DNA of 64,000 bases from Aurantiochytrium sp. KH105 (taxonomy: Eukaryota > Sar > Bigyra > Thraustochytrida > Thraustochytriidae). A program made the translations under genes and the position numbers. Numbering within the stretch: position 1 is the stretch's first letter; every line of letters begins with the position of its first letter. Under the pieces are notes generated by a model. That model saw only the letters and a program-made list of their open reading frames with translations, was not told where the DNA came from and made no database searches. Of the stretch, positions 51,196-59,740 are shown one piece after another. The stretch lies in contig BGKB01000177.1 in the NCBI GenBank assembly GCA_003116975.1, positions 1 through 64,000 of the forward strand, given 5' to 3'.

Positions 51196-52983
51196 TCAAG
51201 CTTGCTTGGCCTTTTTCGCAGAGCGTTCTGCTGCGATGTCGAGAATGGCACAGCCAGTATCTTGAACAATGTCAAGCTCAAGAACACCGCAAATGCGGAG
51301 AATGAGCTTGTCCGACGCACATTCGACAATTGCGACGTCCTCGCGTACAGAAGCCAGAGTTGCCACTTGGTCGAGCTTGTTGCCAGCAAAGACTACCAGT
51401 TTCGTCACCTGGTCCTCGGTTGTCCCTTTGCCGCGAGTCACAATCAGCGCCGCATGGCCGATGCGCATGTGTGCACGAGTTGTGCCCGCGGTGTCTTTCC
51501 AGATTGCAAATGGGACGGCGCCAAGAATGTCTTCGAGAGGGTCGAAAAGACTCTCTAGTCCACTCGCGAGCTCAATCCGCGCCGTGACGCCATAGGCGAA
51601 GCCACGCGCGCGAAAGTGCGCATACAAAGGTTCATTGCCTTGGTGGTTCGTCTCGGGGACGCAATCGTCGACACCATTGCGTTGCTCGAGGTCCCACAAA
51701 TTCCCAGCGGGATCCTTGAAGCGAGCTGCTAGAGCGCCCTGAGCCTGGTGCACCTCAGAGACGACCTCAGCTCCTGCGGCGGTAGCCTTGTCCAGCAACC
51801 AGCGTGCGTCCGGAGTAAAGACGCAAAGATGGGTCTTTTCTGCTGCATCCGCACGCTTTCTCAGAGACACGGCGCCGTCGGCATGCTGAAGCCAGATAGG
51901 GCTGTCCGGAAACGATGGGCGTTGGACAAGGTCCGCGCCGAGAGCCTCGGTCAGAAAGCCGGTCGCAAAAGACTCTGGTTCGTCGCAAGAGAGGCAAGGG
52001 ACGAGAGTCTGGCCAGCCGGGACGCGCGAGCAACCTTGCTCTCCAGATCCGGCATTCTTGGCAGGAAGCCAGCCCGTGCGAGGTGCAGGGTGTGTGGCGA
52101 AGCGAAAGTAGGACATGTCACCTTGTTTGGCCTTCACATCACCCTTAAAGTTGCCTGTAAATTGCGCCACATACCAATCTACGCCAAAGGCATCTTTAAA
52201 GCCAAAAGAAGTCTCGCCGTAGTCGTGGTCCATTGATGGATAGATCATTTTGCAATCCTGCATTTCCTTGACCTTGGCCTCGACAGCCTTAACATCCGGG
52301 ACGTAAATGTGAACGGCGCCAAGCACCGCCTCGGCCCTTTCAGCGACTTCAAGCACAGAGTCCTCGCTGAGACGCAAGAGGCCGTAAAAGTTCTTGCCAT
52401 CGTTCCACTCCATGCTAATTTCTTTTGTGGCGCCAAAAATATTTTGAATTTGGTCGAAAAGCTTGCTCGCTCCAGTGACGCAGAGAAAAGGGGTCACGGT
52501 GCTCATCTCTTTTGGCACGTACGGTCTGCCAGGCGTGGGAAGGCTGTGATGCTCCTTGGGAATTGCTTGGTCATTATACTTGCCAGTAAAAGTTGAAACA
52601 AAGAAGAGGTTGCCAAACTCGTCCTTGAACCTGCAGCCGCGCTCACCAAACGGGTAATCTTGCACGGGCTCGACTTCCGTTGCACCTCGCGCCAAGGCAC
52701 GCTTCATGGTCTCGTCCACGTCTGGAACGTAGACATGGACGCAGGTCGTGTTCGCGCTGTCGGCAGGAACCTGCCCAATGGCGACGACGTCCCCATTGAT
52801 GTCGATGAGCGCGTGCTTAAAGTTGTCCTTGTCTTCACCATCAAGTTCCGCATACTTGAATTTCGCGCCAAAGGTCGATTGCAGAAACTCGAAGAGCTTC
52901 CACCCGGATGCGGCGCACATGTACGCCGTCGCGCTTCGCAGGCCGCTCGGGGCTGTACGCGTCGCGGGTGCCCTCATGGCCAT
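51196..52983 (-). CDS. Four-module VOC/glyoxalase-fold protein, 595 aa
   Basis: A string of vicinal-oxygen-chelate folds. Module 1 (about 17-134) ends DEFGNLFFVSTFTG and module 2 (about 162-276) ends DAFGVDWYVAQFTG; both resemble PhnB/DUF-type glyoxalase proteins. Module 3 (about 325-435) ends DPAGNLWDLEQR, the classic VOC closing strand. Module 4 (about 463-595) is diverged and lacks that G-N-hydrophobic ending. The modules 1 and 2 share HVYVPDV/HIYVPDV, which implies internal duplication. Modules 1 and 2 seem to lack the usual His/Glu metal ligands, so binding or sequestration is as likely as catalysis. No clear targeting signal, though residues 1-18 are acid-free and could be a presequence. 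Substrate unknown. Confidence 0.75.
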   Translation of the reverse strand: MAMRAPATRTAPSGLRSATAYMCAASGWKLFEFLQSTFGAKFKYAELDGEDKDNFKHALIDINGDVVAIGQVPADSANTTCVHVYVPDVDETMKRALARGATEVEPVQDYPFGERGCRFKDEFGNLFFVSTFTGKYNDQAIPKEHHSLPTPGRPYVPKEMSTVTPFLCVTGASKLFDQIQNIFGATKEISMEWNDGKNFYGLLRLSEDSVLEVAERAEAVLGAVHIYVPDVKAVEAKVKEMQDCKMIYPSMDHDYGETSFGFKDAFGVDWYVAQFTGNFKGDVKAKQGDMSYFRFATHPAPRTGWLPAKNAGSGEQGCSRVPAGQTLVPCLSCDEPESFATGFLTEALGADLVQRPSFPDSPIWLQHADGAVSLRKRADAAEKTHLCVFTPDARWLLDKATAAGAEVVSEVHQAQGALAARFKDPAGNLWDLEQRNGVDDCVPETNHQGNEPLYAHFRARGFAYGVTARIELASGLESLFDPLEDILGAVPFAIWKDTAGTTRAHMRIGHAALIVTRGKGTTEDQVTKLVVFAGNKLDQVATLASVREDVAIVECASDKLILRICGVLELDIVQDTGCAILDIAAERSAKKAKQA

Positions 52984-53514
52984 GTTACCCTGCTGAATCT
53001 CGACGAGTCTCGATCTTCTGTGCCTTTACGCGTCTGCTGCAGCTCCTGCCACGCCGCGCGGTTCGTTACAGTGCATTGCCTTGCAGCCTTTGCTCAAGGC
53101 AGCGACGATGCATGTTCCTTGTTCGAATCCCGCGCCGTCGTCCGTGTTCGTTGTTCGACGGGAGGATGATCGAGGCGAAAGACGGGGCCGGAGGGGTGTT
53201 TTGAATGAAATTAGGGAGAGGGGGGGGGGGGGTTACTAGTTTGCTTCGAAGTTTTTGAGACTTTTTATTGCTGCTTGCTGATTGCCTAACCACCGCGTCC
53301 AGCTGGCCGCGGTGTGCGAAACCCATTCTAATGAACTAAGAGTGTCTGTCTTACTTAGGGTAAACTCTAGGCGATAGGTGTGTCTACAGCAAGCAGCAAT
53401 GAAAGTGTTGAGGGCGCTCGAAGTTTGGCCATCACGTATGCGCGTCCTCTCGCGCCGGCCCCTGGCCTGGCCTCGCGCCGCCGCTGCCTCTTCCCCGCCA
53501 CCGCCCCCTCATCA

Positions 53515-53561
<47 letters not shown>

Positions 53562-54281
53562 TGATCTCGCAAACGCGAACCGGAGCGGGGACCTGGCTGG
53601 CGGGCGCGCACGTGCGCGGACGGACTTCTACTTCTGCCTTGCAAATTTAGCACACACTGTGTAGCGGTCAGAACTGCGACCCGCAGCCAGTGGCCGGAGC
53701 GGTTCGCAGGCGCGCGCTCCCCCTGGCCAGCGCTGTGACACGTTTCCGGGTCGCGTGATCATGATGCCTGGCAAAGGAAAAGGGCGCGACGGCGAGCATC
53801 TCGTCTGGCTGTCCGCGGTCGGCGGTCAGCGGACGCGACGGCGTTCATGACCAGCTAGAGGAAACGACGAAAATATCGATCGAGCCCGAGGCCCGTGACG
53901 GGACGAGAACCGCCCAGTTCATAAAAAAAAATAGGTGGTTAGGGAGGTGGAGATGATGATCCGGGGACGCACTATTTGAGGCCGGGTGGTTGGTTATTTT
54001 TTCCCTTAGGCCTACTACTGGCAATCTCACTTTGCTCGGTTTTTATTGAGAGTTGGGACGTTCGTAACAGTGTCTCGCGCCGCAGGCTGCTGCTGCAATC
54101 GCGCGGCCGCCAACCAGGGTCGTTCTCCGCAAACCCTTTCGAGCTCAGTTGGTCCGCAAGCTCGCTTCGGGGTCCGCACGCGCATCGCCTTGGCTGCGCG
54201 GCAGAGCTCCAATTCCTGAGCGCGAGCGCGAGCGCGAGAAAGGGAAGAAGAGAGGACGAGCCCATCGAACCGACACCCGCG
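52984..54281. other. Intergenic region with repeats
   Basis: About 1.3 kb between the VOC gene start and the small plus-strand gene. It has a poly-G run of 13 (53220-53232) and a CAGG/GGCA array (about 53516-53561). No gene recognised; frames here are short and Arg/Ser-rich. Confidence 0.5.
53516..53561. repeat. (AGGC)n microsatellite, about 11 copies
   Basis: Uninterrupted tetranucleotide array. Confidence 0.9.
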
Positions 54282-54710
54282 ATGGTCGATCCGGCGGCGC
54301 GGCATCGTGGCATCCTGCAGAAGCGGCGCGAGGAGGACGAGCAGGAAAAGCAGAAGGCCAGCGCGGAAAAGGCCAAGAGACTTGGCCGCGTGGCGAACTT
54401 CATCGACCGCATCACCAGGCAAAAGGCGGAGACGGAGCGCGAGAGGGAGGAACAAGCAGCCGCTTTGAACGAGCGACGCCGCCGGCTGGGCTGGGGCGGG
54501 AGGGATTCGAGAGGCGTCTGGTATCGCCGGAGGAGTGGACCCCCTCCGCTCTGGCAGCGGCTCTCGGTACGTTTCAGCGTCAATCGAAGCCGCCGCGGAG
54601 AGCCCATCGTTACGTCTCGACTCACAGGCGTGCATGACCAGCTCGCCTCCTTTCAAGCGCCGGAAAACCTCGAGCGATTTACGCACATGAACAAGCACTT
54701 GCAGCGTTAA
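54282..54710 (+). CDS. Small basic, Glu/Lys-rich protein of unknown family; frame and intron conflict
   Basis: Starting at 54282 (MVDPAARHRGILQKRREEDEQ) one frame stays open to 54710, giving 142 residues: a charged helix to about residue 65, then less convincing Arg-rich sequence, ending APENLERFTHMNKHLQR. In the middle another frame reads FERRLVSPEEWTPSALAAALG. A candidate 61-nt intron at 54567-54627 (GTACGT donor, CTCACAG acceptor) would fuse that second frame exactly to VHDQLASFQAPENL. If so, a one-base discrepancy must lie in the G-rich stretch at about 54486-54506, a likely assembly error. I do not recognise the product. The start is chosen because sequence further upstream has a TM-like leader without coding character. 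Confidence 0.5.
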   Translation: MVDPAARHRGILQKRREEDEQEKQKASAEKAKRLGRVANFIDRITRQKAETEREREEQAAALNERRRRLGWGGRDSRGVWYRRRSGPPPLWQRLSVRFSVNRSRRGEPIVTSRLTGVHDQLASFQAPENLERFTHMNKHLQR

Positions 54711-55048
54711 ACTCCGATTGAAGAATGCAGACCGAATAGCATTCCCTTCTCGCAATAAAAATGAGAAGAATAAAAGATATATATATATGTCATCGTCCAC
54801 ACGACGGTCTCTTTTCGCATGAGAATGCCATGCCCAAATAAATGAAATCAATCACCATAATGTCTAAATTCATATCACCTTCCTCTTCCATTGGCTCACC
54901 TATTGAAAACCAGAAAAGCAAATGCAGGCTCGGATGATCGCAATACCGAGACAGGCTAGTAATCAAGACAAGAAAAGATTCCGAGACATCCTCCCCTCCT
55001 CGTCATCTCGTCATCATCATCATCATCATCATCAAATTTTACGAATCA
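54711..55048. other. Convergent 3' intergenic region
   Basis: AT-rich, with TA repeats (54778-54787) and a CAT run (55012-55032). No gene. Confidence 0.5.
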
Positions 55049-56155
55049 TTATCTTCGCCCTCCTCGCGAGCGCGGTCGGCCCTGTGGCATGCGCCGCCCG
55101 CGACCAGGAGACCTCGAGCGACGCGGGGACCTCGAACGGGCCTCGCTTCGACTCGAAGGCATCTCGCTGTAGCCCGAGGGAGACCGCGAGCGTTCATCAT
55201 TCCGCACAGAGGATCGACTCATAGAGGCGTCACGGTCTCGTGGAGGCGGCGGACCCCGGGAAGGTGCCGCCGTCGGGCTTCGACCAGGCGGAGCAGGAGC
55301 GCGCCCTCGCGCTACAGCCTCAAAATATTCCGCGTAAATATCTCCATATGTTCGATCCTTGTATTTTTTACGTTGTGGCCTCGAATCAGAATTCGTTGGG
55401 CTCTTGTTTCCGCTCGTGTTGCTTGGATTTACGTTTGGGGCAGGCGCGTTTGACTTTTTGTGACGCTTAATTTCCACGCGTTTGCCAAGGAGGTTTTGCA
55501 TTGTCTGCTCGCTTGCCTTCTCAACGCCCTCGAGGGTCTCAAAAGTAACAAAGGCAAATCCACGGCTGCGCCGGGACTCGTCATACTTGATGACGGCCTC
55601 TTTGACATCACCGTACTGGGAAAAATGGTTCACAAGGTCCTCCTCTTTGGTTTCCGGCAAAAGTCCGCCGACAAAAATCTTTTTCTCCGGATCGTTGAAC
55701 TGGGCACCAGCGCGATCCTCGGGTCGATCCTTCGCGGCACCTGTGCCGCTGGCGGAGGCGGAGGCGCCGCCAGCAGCAGCTGCTGTACCCGTGCCGCCTT
55801 CGCTTGGGCCCAGAGGTCTCTCCTTGCGAAAAGCAACCTTGACCTCGACCTCTTTGCCATCGATCTGGTGCATGTGCTGTTTGCACGCCACATCGAGGCC
55901 GTCCTCGGTGGCAAACGAGACGAATCCAAAGCAACGCGATTGGCCGGTGAAGCGATCACGCATCACCTCGGCGGCAACAATTTCGCCAAACTGTCCAAAG
56001 TAAAGCTCGAGACCTTCGTCCGTGGTTTCCCAACTTAGACCGCCCACGAAAGCCTTAAAGTCTCCGGGCGCCGCCGCCGCCACGGGCTCGTCGCCTTCGC
56101 CACGTTCACGACCATCGTTTTCCGCCGCAGCTGTCGTTGGCTCTCCTGCCGCCAT
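55049..56155 (-). CDS. Two-RRM RNA-binding protein with RS-like tail (hnRNP/Musashi type)
   Basis: 368 residues from the ATG at 56155 (MAAGEPTTAAAEND), which has an AAGATGG context. A second in-frame ATG 15 codons upstream is less likely. RRM1 lies at about 33-110 with RNP2 AFVGGL and RNP1 RCFGFVSF. A Gly/Ala linker precedes RRM2 at about 162-240, with RNP2 IFVGGL and RNP1 RGFAFVTF. This close pair with the KKIFVGGL start is typical of hnRNP A/B, Musashi and DAZAP1 proteins that bind single-stranded RNA in nucleus and cytoplasm. The C-terminal ~100 residues are Pro/Arg/Ser-rich with several SRSP/RSRSP dipeptide clusters, as in SR proteins, suggesting phosphorylation and a role in splicing or mRNA export. 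Confidence 0.85.
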   Translation of the reverse strand: MAAGEPTTAAAENDGRERGEGDEPVAAAAPGDFKAFVGGLSWETTDEGLELYFGQFGEIVAAEVMRDRFTGQSRCFGFVSFATEDGLDVACKQHMHQIDGKEVEVKVAFRKERPLGPSEGGTGTAAAAGGASASASGTGAAKDRPEDRAGAQFNDPEKKIFVGGLLPETKEEDLVNHFSQYGDVKEAVIKYDESRRSRGFAFVTFETLEGVEKASEQTMQNLLGKRVEIKRHKKSNAPAPNVNPSNTSGNKSPTNSDSRPQRKKYKDRTYGDIYAEYFEAVARGRAPAPPGRSPTAAPSRGPPPPRDRDASMSRSSVRNDERSRSPSGYSEMPSSRSEARSRSPRRSRSPGRGRRMPQGRPRSRGGRR

Positions 56156-56225
56156 CTTAGATTTGCGTCGTGTCGTCAACAGCGCTCGAGGCCGCCGCAC
56201 AGCGAGCGGTTCTGGGCCCGCGACG

Positions 56226-56258
<33 letters not shown>

Positions 56259-56567
56259 TGCCCACTCTCCTCCCCGTCTCACCGGCTGTCGCACAACGCG
56301 ATGCTCTTTTGTTGTGAGACAGCGTGAGACAGGTCGATTGATGAGCTCCTTATGCACAGAGCGACAGAGGGCTGGCTCGCTAGGATCGATCGAAGAGGAT
56401 CGATGCGAAGAGGAGCAAGGGTCGGAGGACTTGGCTTGCGAATCAAGGTGATCCTTCTTGCAAGGTGAAAACGTAGTGGTATATATAATATATGCTTGCT
56501 GGCGTGTGTCGTCAAAAGTACGATTCTTTCCTTCTTCTCTTCTCAAGGGCTGCTGCTTCAACCAGGT
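56156..56567. promoter_or_regulatory. Upstream region of the RRM gene
   Basis: Contains a GCC-repeat tract (56229-56259) and a TATATATAATATAT element at about 56481-56494, some 325 bp before the RRM start on the minus strand. Also the 3' flank of the BSD gene. Confidence 0.4.
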
Positions 56568-57800
56568 TTAGATCCACTCGAAGTCCTCGACATGATCCAC
56601 ATCCTCCGTGCCGAGGCTCGGGACTGTGAGCGTCTTTCGACTACGCGGACTCGGGGACACGGTGGCCCATTCACGCAGGTCAGCATCGTCCACGGAGGCC
56701 ACGGAAAAGCCATCTGTTTCAGCACCGTCCGAGGCATCGCCCGCGGCGACGTTGGGTTCGACGTCACAGTCCTTGAGCTTGTCCTCGGGAGCAGGAAAGA
56801 GATTCGAGTCCGCGCTTGCCTCAAAGCGACCTCGCTTGGCGTCACTCTTCTTGCTCGAGGCCAGAGATGCGGTGGGCACAGTAGCCGAAGACGCAGTGCC
56901 CGTCGTGGGCGGTTTCGTTGCATCGTTTGCTGGCGTGGTGGTAGAAGCAGAAGAAGCTCGTTCGTCCATGGCCTCGATGAATTGCTCGGCAAACTGAAAG
57001 GTGCGTCGCGCGCCGTTGAACAAAAGCCTCGAGACAATAGCAATGTCGCCTGCGATGTCACTATTGTTATCCATGCTGTCCTCGCGTTCCCGCTTCATGC
57101 CCTTGCTCAGGTCCTCTGGCGTGACGACTTCTTCCTTGGCCTCGGACCGCGAGCCTCGCGCAGGGGCAAGGCGAGACGAAGGGCGGGTCAATGTGGAGTA
57201 CGCAGATTCGTCGCTCGGGTCAGCGTCGTACTCTTCACCTTTTGAAGCCCCGACACAATGCTTTTCCCAGATGAGCGTAAAGTAGACCTCCCAGAAGCGG
57301 TTGTCCGGCATGTACGAGGGCGCGAGCGTGAAGCGAAGCTTGTCAAATTCCGGAATGGCCTGAATGATGCTGCGCGCGTGCTGGTTCTGCTCCTTGGTCA
57401 TCGAAAACTTGGCTGTCGTGGGTCTCCGCGCGAGAATCTTGTCGTAAGAGAAAAAGAGTTTCTTGGCGCTCGCTGGGTCTTGCATCAGTGTTTGAATGAA
57501 GCCATACGTTTCGTGCGATACGCTGGGGTCCAGCATGCCGCCCGGTGCCATTCTCGCACGACCTTGCGCTTTCATCTTTTCTCCAGTGCCAGTGCGTCCC
57601 GGTTCTTGGTCCGTACGGAACGTTCGCGTCGACGGACCAGCGGCGGCGCGGGAGGCTCCGGACAACCGCTGCGACGAGTGACGCGACGCGGGGCCCTCGC
57701 CGGGACCCCTCCCCTCCGCTCCTTCATCGACGATGGTTTGCAGCAGCTCCTCCACTGACCCTCGAGCACTCTCCATCATCGAGCTTATCCTGCCCAGCAT
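56568..57800 (-). CDS. BSD-domain protein, 410 aa
   Basis: One BSD domain at about residues 115-180, recognised by the SYDKILARRPTTAKFSMTKEQ lead-in, FDKLRFTLAPSYMPDNRFWEVYF and the invariant Phe-Trp pair. BSD domains occur in TFIIH subunit p62, synapse-associated SYAP1-type proteins and plant DOS2-like proteins. The flanks here do not match p62. Upstream is a Ser/Arg/Gly-rich region (30-90); downstream a disordered Ala/Ser/Thr-rich region and an acidic C-terminus (DVDHVEDFEWI). The latter is a W-containing acidic tail of the kind seen in other BSD proteins of the SYAP/DOS2 group. The N-terminal MLGRISSMMESARGSVEELL is a probable amphipathic helix. The role is not assigned. Confidence 0.72.
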   Translation of the reverse strand: MLGRISSMMESARGSVEELLQTIVDEGAEGRGPGEGPASRHSSQRLSGASRAAAGPSTRTFRTDQEPGRTGTGEKMKAQGRARMAPGGMLDPSVSHETYGFIQTLMQDPASAKKLFFSYDKILARRPTTAKFSMTKEQNQHARSIIQAIPEFDKLRFTLAPSYMPDNRFWEVYFTLIWEKHCVGASKGEEYDADPSDESAYSTLTRPSSRLAPARGSRSEAKEEVVTPEDLSKGMKREREDSMDNNSDIAGDIAIVSRLLFNGARRTFQFAEQFIEAMDERASSASTTTPANDATKPPTTGTASSATVPTASLASSKKSDAKRGRFEASADSNLFPAPEDKLKDCDVEPNVAAGDASDGAETDGFSVASVDDADLREWATVSPSPRSRKTLTVPSLGTEDVDHVEDFEWI

Positions 57801-59740
57801 CTTTCTTGGCTGGCGGCGTCTCTGGGCCCGCGCTCACAATCGACAATACCCGGCCGACCAACCAACACTCCGCCTCGCGGTCGCGCAGCAGCAGCAGACG
57901 CCGTGGACGCTCTTCTCCTTCGCGCCGCTGTGCCTCCGCGCTATCCTATCCCAATGGGTCTGAATGAATGAATGAGTGAATGTCTGCGCGAGCCAAGAAC
58001 GCCAAAACCCGGCGCGGGCGACTTCGAGGCTTTCTTCTCTCGCCCCCTTTTCTCGCCCAGTGGGACGTACACGGACCAAGCAGGCAGGCGGCAAGAAAGC
58101 AGGCAAGAAAGCAGGCGGGAGCGGACCCGCGTCTGCGTCGCGCTCGCGGCGCAGACGCCTACGTGCCTCTGCCCGACCGACCGATGAGCCGCGCGCGCGC
58201 GCGCCTCGCCTCGCCTTGCTGATCCGGGTCTGGGCGGGGCGTCCGGGGCGACCGGGGCGGGCGGGCGAAGGCGCGAGCGAGCCTGCGTTTGGTTTTGATT
58301 TGGTTTGATTGATTTTGAATTCGAATGTGATTGGTCTGATTCGGGTTGAACTTTGCCATTGATTTGAATCGATTTTCTTTCGAGTTGCATTGGATTTGAC
58401 TGTGAATGGAATTTGAACTCGAGCCGCCTTTTTCGAAAGTTTCTTTTGCTCCTAACCTTTTCTTCTTCCTTTCTTTCCAGCGGCCGTCTCTGGGCGCGCC
58501 GCCCTCCGGCTGCCTCTGGGCGCGCCGCCCTCTGCCGCGCTTGCGTCGCGGCGCCCCGCGCGGCCCCCGCTCCCCCTCCGCCCTCTGCGCGGCCGCCCCG
58601 GTCGGGGTTCCGCACTCTACGCGGGGGCGTGCGCGGGTTCGCCGCGCGGCCGCCACCGCAGCAGTCTCAGCCCCACTGTCCCCGGACCGCGTAGAGGGCC
58701 GCAGAGGGCGGCGGGGGGCGGGAGATTTCTTCTTGCGGGAGGGGGGGGGGCGCCTACTATTCCACCGTGCGAGCGCGATCTTCGCGAGGCGCGAGACGCT
58801 GCAGCTCTCGCAGGCGCCATGGAAATGGTCGCAGGCCGGTTGGAGAAACAGACGAGCAATCAATCAGCGCCAGCGCCCGCGCTCCCGGAAACCGTCCGCG
58901 GCGGCGGCGGCACGCGACCCGAGCGTGCGTGGGTGAGCGTGTCCCAGCCAGCCCGCGGCGTCCCAGCGGCGAAGCTGCGAGTCTCTCTCTGGAGGAGGCG
59001 AGCGAGCTGGAAAGGCGTTCACTCTCGCGCAGCTTCACGCGCGAGCTTGAGCTCGAGCTTGGGCTACAAAAAGGGAAGGCCTTCGCGGCACCGGCAGCAG
59101 GAGCGCCGTGCCTTGCAAGTTGTCTCGTCTTGTCTTGTCTTGTCTTGTCTCGTCGATTTGGTCTTGCAAAGGCAACAAAGATGATGTCCACATCCACCAG
59201 CCTGACAGTGAGTGTTCATCGAGGGGGCGGGCGCCGAGGGGCGAGCGAAGGTCGCTTGGCGGCCAGGCGCGCGAGCGTGGCGTGGCATTGGCGTATAGCA
59301 TTGTAGCATGGCATGGCGCGCCGTGGCAGTTTCGCCTCTGGGACTTGGGATCAAATCCTTGCGGGTCGAAGATGGACGCTCCCTCCGCGCCCAACGGACG
59401 GGACCTGACGTGTGGGGGACCCGTGCGTTTGACGGAATGGATGGCTGGATGGATCGACGAATGATTACATTGTTGGACGTTGCTGTTATTGGAAAATGGC
59501 ATGTTGGGGAGAGAAAGAGAAGGAGAAGGAGAAGGTGTAGTAGCGACCGACGTTGTTCTAGCTGACGTTGTTGGCAACTTGAAATCCAAGAACAAAAAAG
59601 TGAGAAACGAAAACAAGACCAGAGTTGAGAAAAAAAAAAGCTGCTCATTACATATCATAGGCCTATACCGCGCCAGCCAGACATTGAGCCAAATTTTCCA
59701 AAAAGAAAGAAAGAAAGGAAGGAAGAAAAGAAAAAAGGGA
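57801..59740. other. Gene-poor intergenic region between BSD and LSG1 genes
   Basis: Nearly 2 kb. A T/A-rich island at 58289-58423 made of GATTTGAAT-like units interrupts otherwise GC-rich sequence. There is a poly-G run at 58741-58750 and a TCTTG array (59124-59150). Frames such as 58767-59306 are Arg/Ser/Ala-rich and not supported as genes. Confidence 0.5.
58289..58423. repeat. AT-rich island of degenerate GATTTGAAT-like units
   Basis: Loosely repeated GATTT, TTGAATC and GATTTGA words over ~135 bp within GC-rich DNA. Similar ATTCAA-type islands occur at 13180-13310 and 62978-63017. Confidence 0.55.

Noticed and set aside
53100-53140. tRNA-like T-loop GTTCGAATCCCGC
   Set aside because: No acceptor, D or anticodon stems can be formed around it.
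58767-59306. Plus-strand frames of 120-180 codons between BSD and LSG1
   Set aside because: Arg/Ser/Ala composition and a TCTTG repeat inside; no conserved motif.
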